64,000 bases of DNA from Clostridia bacterium. Lineage in GTDB: Bacteria > Bacillota > DTU086. The translations under genes and the position numbers were made by a program. Shown here piece after piece: positions 62,244-64,000 of this stretch. The stretch lies in assembly GCA_012523575.1 (NCBI GenBank), contig JAAYIF010000032.1:1-64000 (forward strand), read 5' to 3'. Below the pieces are notes generated by a model that saw only the letters and a list, made by a program, of their open reading frames with translations, was not told the DNA's origin and searched no databases. How positions within the stretch are numbered: position 1 is the first letter of the stretch; every line of letters starts with the position of its first letter.

Positions 62244-62329
62244 GGAGGCAAAGGAAAACAACTTTGCCTCTTTTTTTTCATAATCTTACCAGCAGCGTAA
62301 TATCTATTAATAAGGCAGGTGGGACAAGA

Positions 62330-63403
62330 GTGGAACTGATATCAGCCCAAAAGGCAGGTGGGAATTTTAATAAAGGGATGCTGGACAGAAGAATATTAGA
62401 AATTTGCTCAACACCGCTTCGGAGGATATTAGAGCGACTTCCAGCTTCCATAATTAATAATTTTCAGGAATTAAGGCTGAGGCAGGAAAGGCCTTTATGT
62501 TTAAGGTGTGTACAGGATGAATTTTTTGTGACCATTGATGGTCGTGTGACCCGAAACCCAAGGGAAGCTTATTTTATCACTAAAAGTGATATTGAGAAAA
62601 TTTTTCTTAATTTAACCAGAAGCTCCGTATACACCCTGGATGAAGAGCTGCGCAGCGGGTTTATAACCATTTCCGGAGGACACCGTGTGGGTTTTACGGG
62701 TGAAGCTGTTCTTCAAAATGGCAGGGTAAAAAGTTTAAAAAATGTTACCTCCATAAACATAAGAATTTCCCGTGAAGTAGAGGGCTGCGCGGATCCGGTT
62801 ATGCCTTTGATTATTGATCCCGTTTTAAATACCGTCTACCATACCCTGATTATTTCTCCTCCCGGTTGTGGAAAGACAACATTGCTAAGGGACATAGTTC
62901 GGCAGATCAGTAATGGAATACCGTCAATGGGATTTAAGGGAGTTAATGTAGGCCTAGTTGATGAGCGATCAGAAATTGCAGCATGTTATAATGGCGTGCC
63001 TCAACATGATGTTGGTTTGCGCACCGATGTGTTGGATAGATGTCCCAAGGCTGAGGGGATGTATATGCTGGTTAGATCAATGGCTCCCCATGTAATAGCC
63101 ACGGATGAACTTGGCCGGGCAGAGGATATTGCGGCTGTGGAAGAGGTTTTGAATGCGGGAATAAAACTGATAACCACTGTGCATGGAGCTGATTTGGAAG
63201 ATATTAAGAAACGCCCGGTTATTGAACAGCTGCTTAAAAAAACATTGTTTCACAGAATTATTATCCTAAGCGGTACTAAAGCTGTGGGAACGGTGGAGGA
63301 TGTTGTGGATGGGTTAAAGGGCAGAAGCTTGCTTAAGAAAGTAAAAAGGGGTGGTGAAGATTGTAAAAGTTTTGGGAGGAATTATAACCGTTCTGGTCTG
63401 TAG
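62330..63403 (+). CDS. spoIIIAA: Stage III sporulation protein AA
   Basis: 357 residues from the GTG at 62330, with AGGTGGGACAAGA upstream; an ATG at 62378 is an alternative, and AAGGCAGGTGGGA occurs before both. The frame continues into repeat copy E, which is not coding. Walker A ISPPGCGKTTLLRD, and DERSEIAA and ATDELGRAED mark this secretion-type ATPase of the SpoIIIA-SpoIIQ channel between mother cell and forespore. It overlaps spoIIIAB. Confidence 0.95.
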   Translation: MELISAQKAGGNFNKGMLDRRILEICSTPLRRILERLPASIINNFQELRLRQERPLCLRCVQDEFFVTIDGRVTRNPREAYFITKSDIEKIFLNLTRSSVYTLDEELRSGFITISGGHRVGFTGEAVLQNGRVKSLKNVTSINIRISREVEGCADPVMPLIIDPVLNTVYHTLIISPPGCGKTTLLRDIVRQISNGIPSMGFKGVNVGLVDERSEIAACYNGVPQHDVGLRTDVLDRCPKAEGMYMLVRSMAPHVIATDELGRAEDIAAVEEVLNAGIKLITTVHGADLEDIKKRPVIEQLLKKTLFHRIIILSGTKAVGTVEDVVDGLKGRSLLKKVKRGGEDCKSFGRNYNRSGL

Positions 63404-63878
63404 TTTTATGGGCCTAATGGTTTCATATAGGTATGCAGTCAGACCTATGCAAATAAAGTGTTTGCGATCGGCTTTGCAGATGTTGGAGACGGAAATATAT
63501 TATTCCCTAACTCCCCTACCCGAAGCCCTGTATGGAGTGGGAAAAAGGTTTGAAAATGAAATTGGCCGGTTTTTTTTGTATACATCCCGGCTGATGACAG
63601 GAAAGGAGATGCTAACCGCCCAAGAAGCGTGGGAAAAGTCCCTAAACTGGCTTTGGGAGAACTCTTTTCTTACGAAGAGCGATATTGACATTCTTAAAAA
63701 TTTCGGTTTCAACCTAGGTTGTTCTGACAGAGAAGAACAGATAAAGCATTTTAAATTAGTACAGCAGCAGCTTTTACACCAGGAAGGTAATGCGGAAAAA
63801 GAAAGGGAGAAAAACGAACGAATGTGGCGTCATATGGGTTTTTGGAGTGGGCTTTTGATTGTGATTATTCTCAGTTAG
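63354..63878 (+). CDS. spoIIIAB: Stage III sporulation protein AB
   Basis: 174 residues from the GTG at 63354 (another GTG at 63351), with AAAAGGGG upstream. An N-terminal membrane segment (VLGGIITVLVCSFMGLMVSY), a soluble helical domain with a conserved LQMLETEIYYSLTPLPEAL, and a second membrane segment at the end (GFWSGLLIVIILS). It resembles type II secretion GspF-like proteins and is the usual second gene of the operon. Confidence 0.93.
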   Translation: MKIVKVLGGIITVLVCSFMGLMVSYRYAVRPMQIKCLRSALQMLETEIYYSLTPLPEALYGVGKRFENEIGRFFLYTSRLMTGKEMLTAQEAWEKSLNWLWENSFLTKSDIDILKNFGFNLGCSDREEQIKHFKLVQQQLLHQEGNAEKEREKNERMWRHMGFWSGLLIVIILS

Positions 63879-63890
63879 GAAGGTGGTTTC

Positions 63891-64000
63891 ATGGGGGTTG
63901 ACCTGGTATTTAAAATAGCAGGTATCGGCATTATAACAGCGGTGCTGCACAGCATTTTAAAACAGTTTGGAAAAGAGGAGCTGGCTCACTTGACAACATT
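63891..64000 (+). CDS. spoIIIAC: Stage III sporulation protein AC, 5' part
   Basis: Starts at the ATG at 63891 after GGAAGGTGGTTTC and runs off the window after 36 codons. MGVDLVFKIAGIGII and AVLHSILKQFGKEELA are the N-terminus and first membrane segments of SpoIIIAC, a small two-span protein of about 65 residues. Confidence 0.93.
   Translation, partial: MGVDLVFKIAGIGIITAVLHSILKQFGKEELAHLTT

Noticed and set aside
61926-62329. Open frames through copy E, including a 5' extension of spoIIIAA to 62093
   Set aside because: They translate the palindromic repeat. The family start and ribosome-binding site place the gene at 62330.

Overview
The window is a stretch of chromosome from an anaerobic, endospore-forming Clostridia-class Firmicute, probably Peptococcaceae-like. 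The evidence is the gene order (plsX-fabH-fabK-fabD-fabG-acpP-fabF-rnc-smc-ftsY and ylxM-ffh-rpsP-khpA-rimM-trmD-rplS-rnhB-yraN), the FMN-type enoyl reductase FabK, spoVM, spoVB and the start of the spoIIIA operon, RNase J, a T-box leader, and frequent GTG/TTG starts behind strong Shine-Dalgarno sequences. I cannot name a species from sequence alone. No phage, insertion sequence, plasmid gene or CRISPR array is visible.

Layout. 1-6357: fatty-acid synthesis and rnc. 6449-10946: smc and ftsY. 10946-14108: salvage of the SAM by-product methylthioadenosine (phosphorylase, isomerase, deaminase). 14182-19507: SRP, ribosome, tRNA-modification and RNase HII genes. 19538-20848: a DUF1015 gene on the minus strand. 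21211-26056: a class I c-di-GMP riboswitch followed by a five-gene operon with an RsbW-like kinase, two STAS proteins, a PP2C phosphatase and a FapA/DUF342 protein. 26950-28915: an alanine-type T-box, an AsnC/Lrp regulator and an aminotransferase. 28928-33640: a P-loop/Asp23 protein, DnaD-like and DnaC-like replication proteins, and an SLC13 transporter. 33720-36779: tRNA-Arg, a 40-codon gene, thiL, and S-adenosylhomocysteine hydrolase. 36810-41010: a carboxyltransferase, two-subunit fumarase and malic enzyme. 41111-50976: spoVM, a membrane-anchored tandem-domain protein, a three-gene 2-hydroxyacyl-CoA-dehydratase-activase-like cluster, a Fur regulator, folE, lepB, surE, spoVB. 51310-61923: an EF-G paralogue, a GGDEF-EAL protein, hemerythrin, tRNA-Trp, an ABC-class ATPase, a DUF523 protein, an endonuclease IV-like protein, RNase J, efp. 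62330-64000: spoIIIAA-AB-AC (AC cut by the window end).

The most unusual item is a family of about 190-220 bp imperfect palindromic elements present five times, always intergenic and always in the same orientation (18214, 29855, 33898, 42144, 61992). Two copies are flanked by imperfect duplications of a terminator hairpin. The other leads are the c-di-GMP-riboswitch-controlled partner-switching operon, active-site evidence that methylthioadenosine is salvaged by deamination first, a promoter/competing-stem/terminator leader before the GGDEF-EAL gene, and a dehydratase-activase-like trio without a dehydratase.
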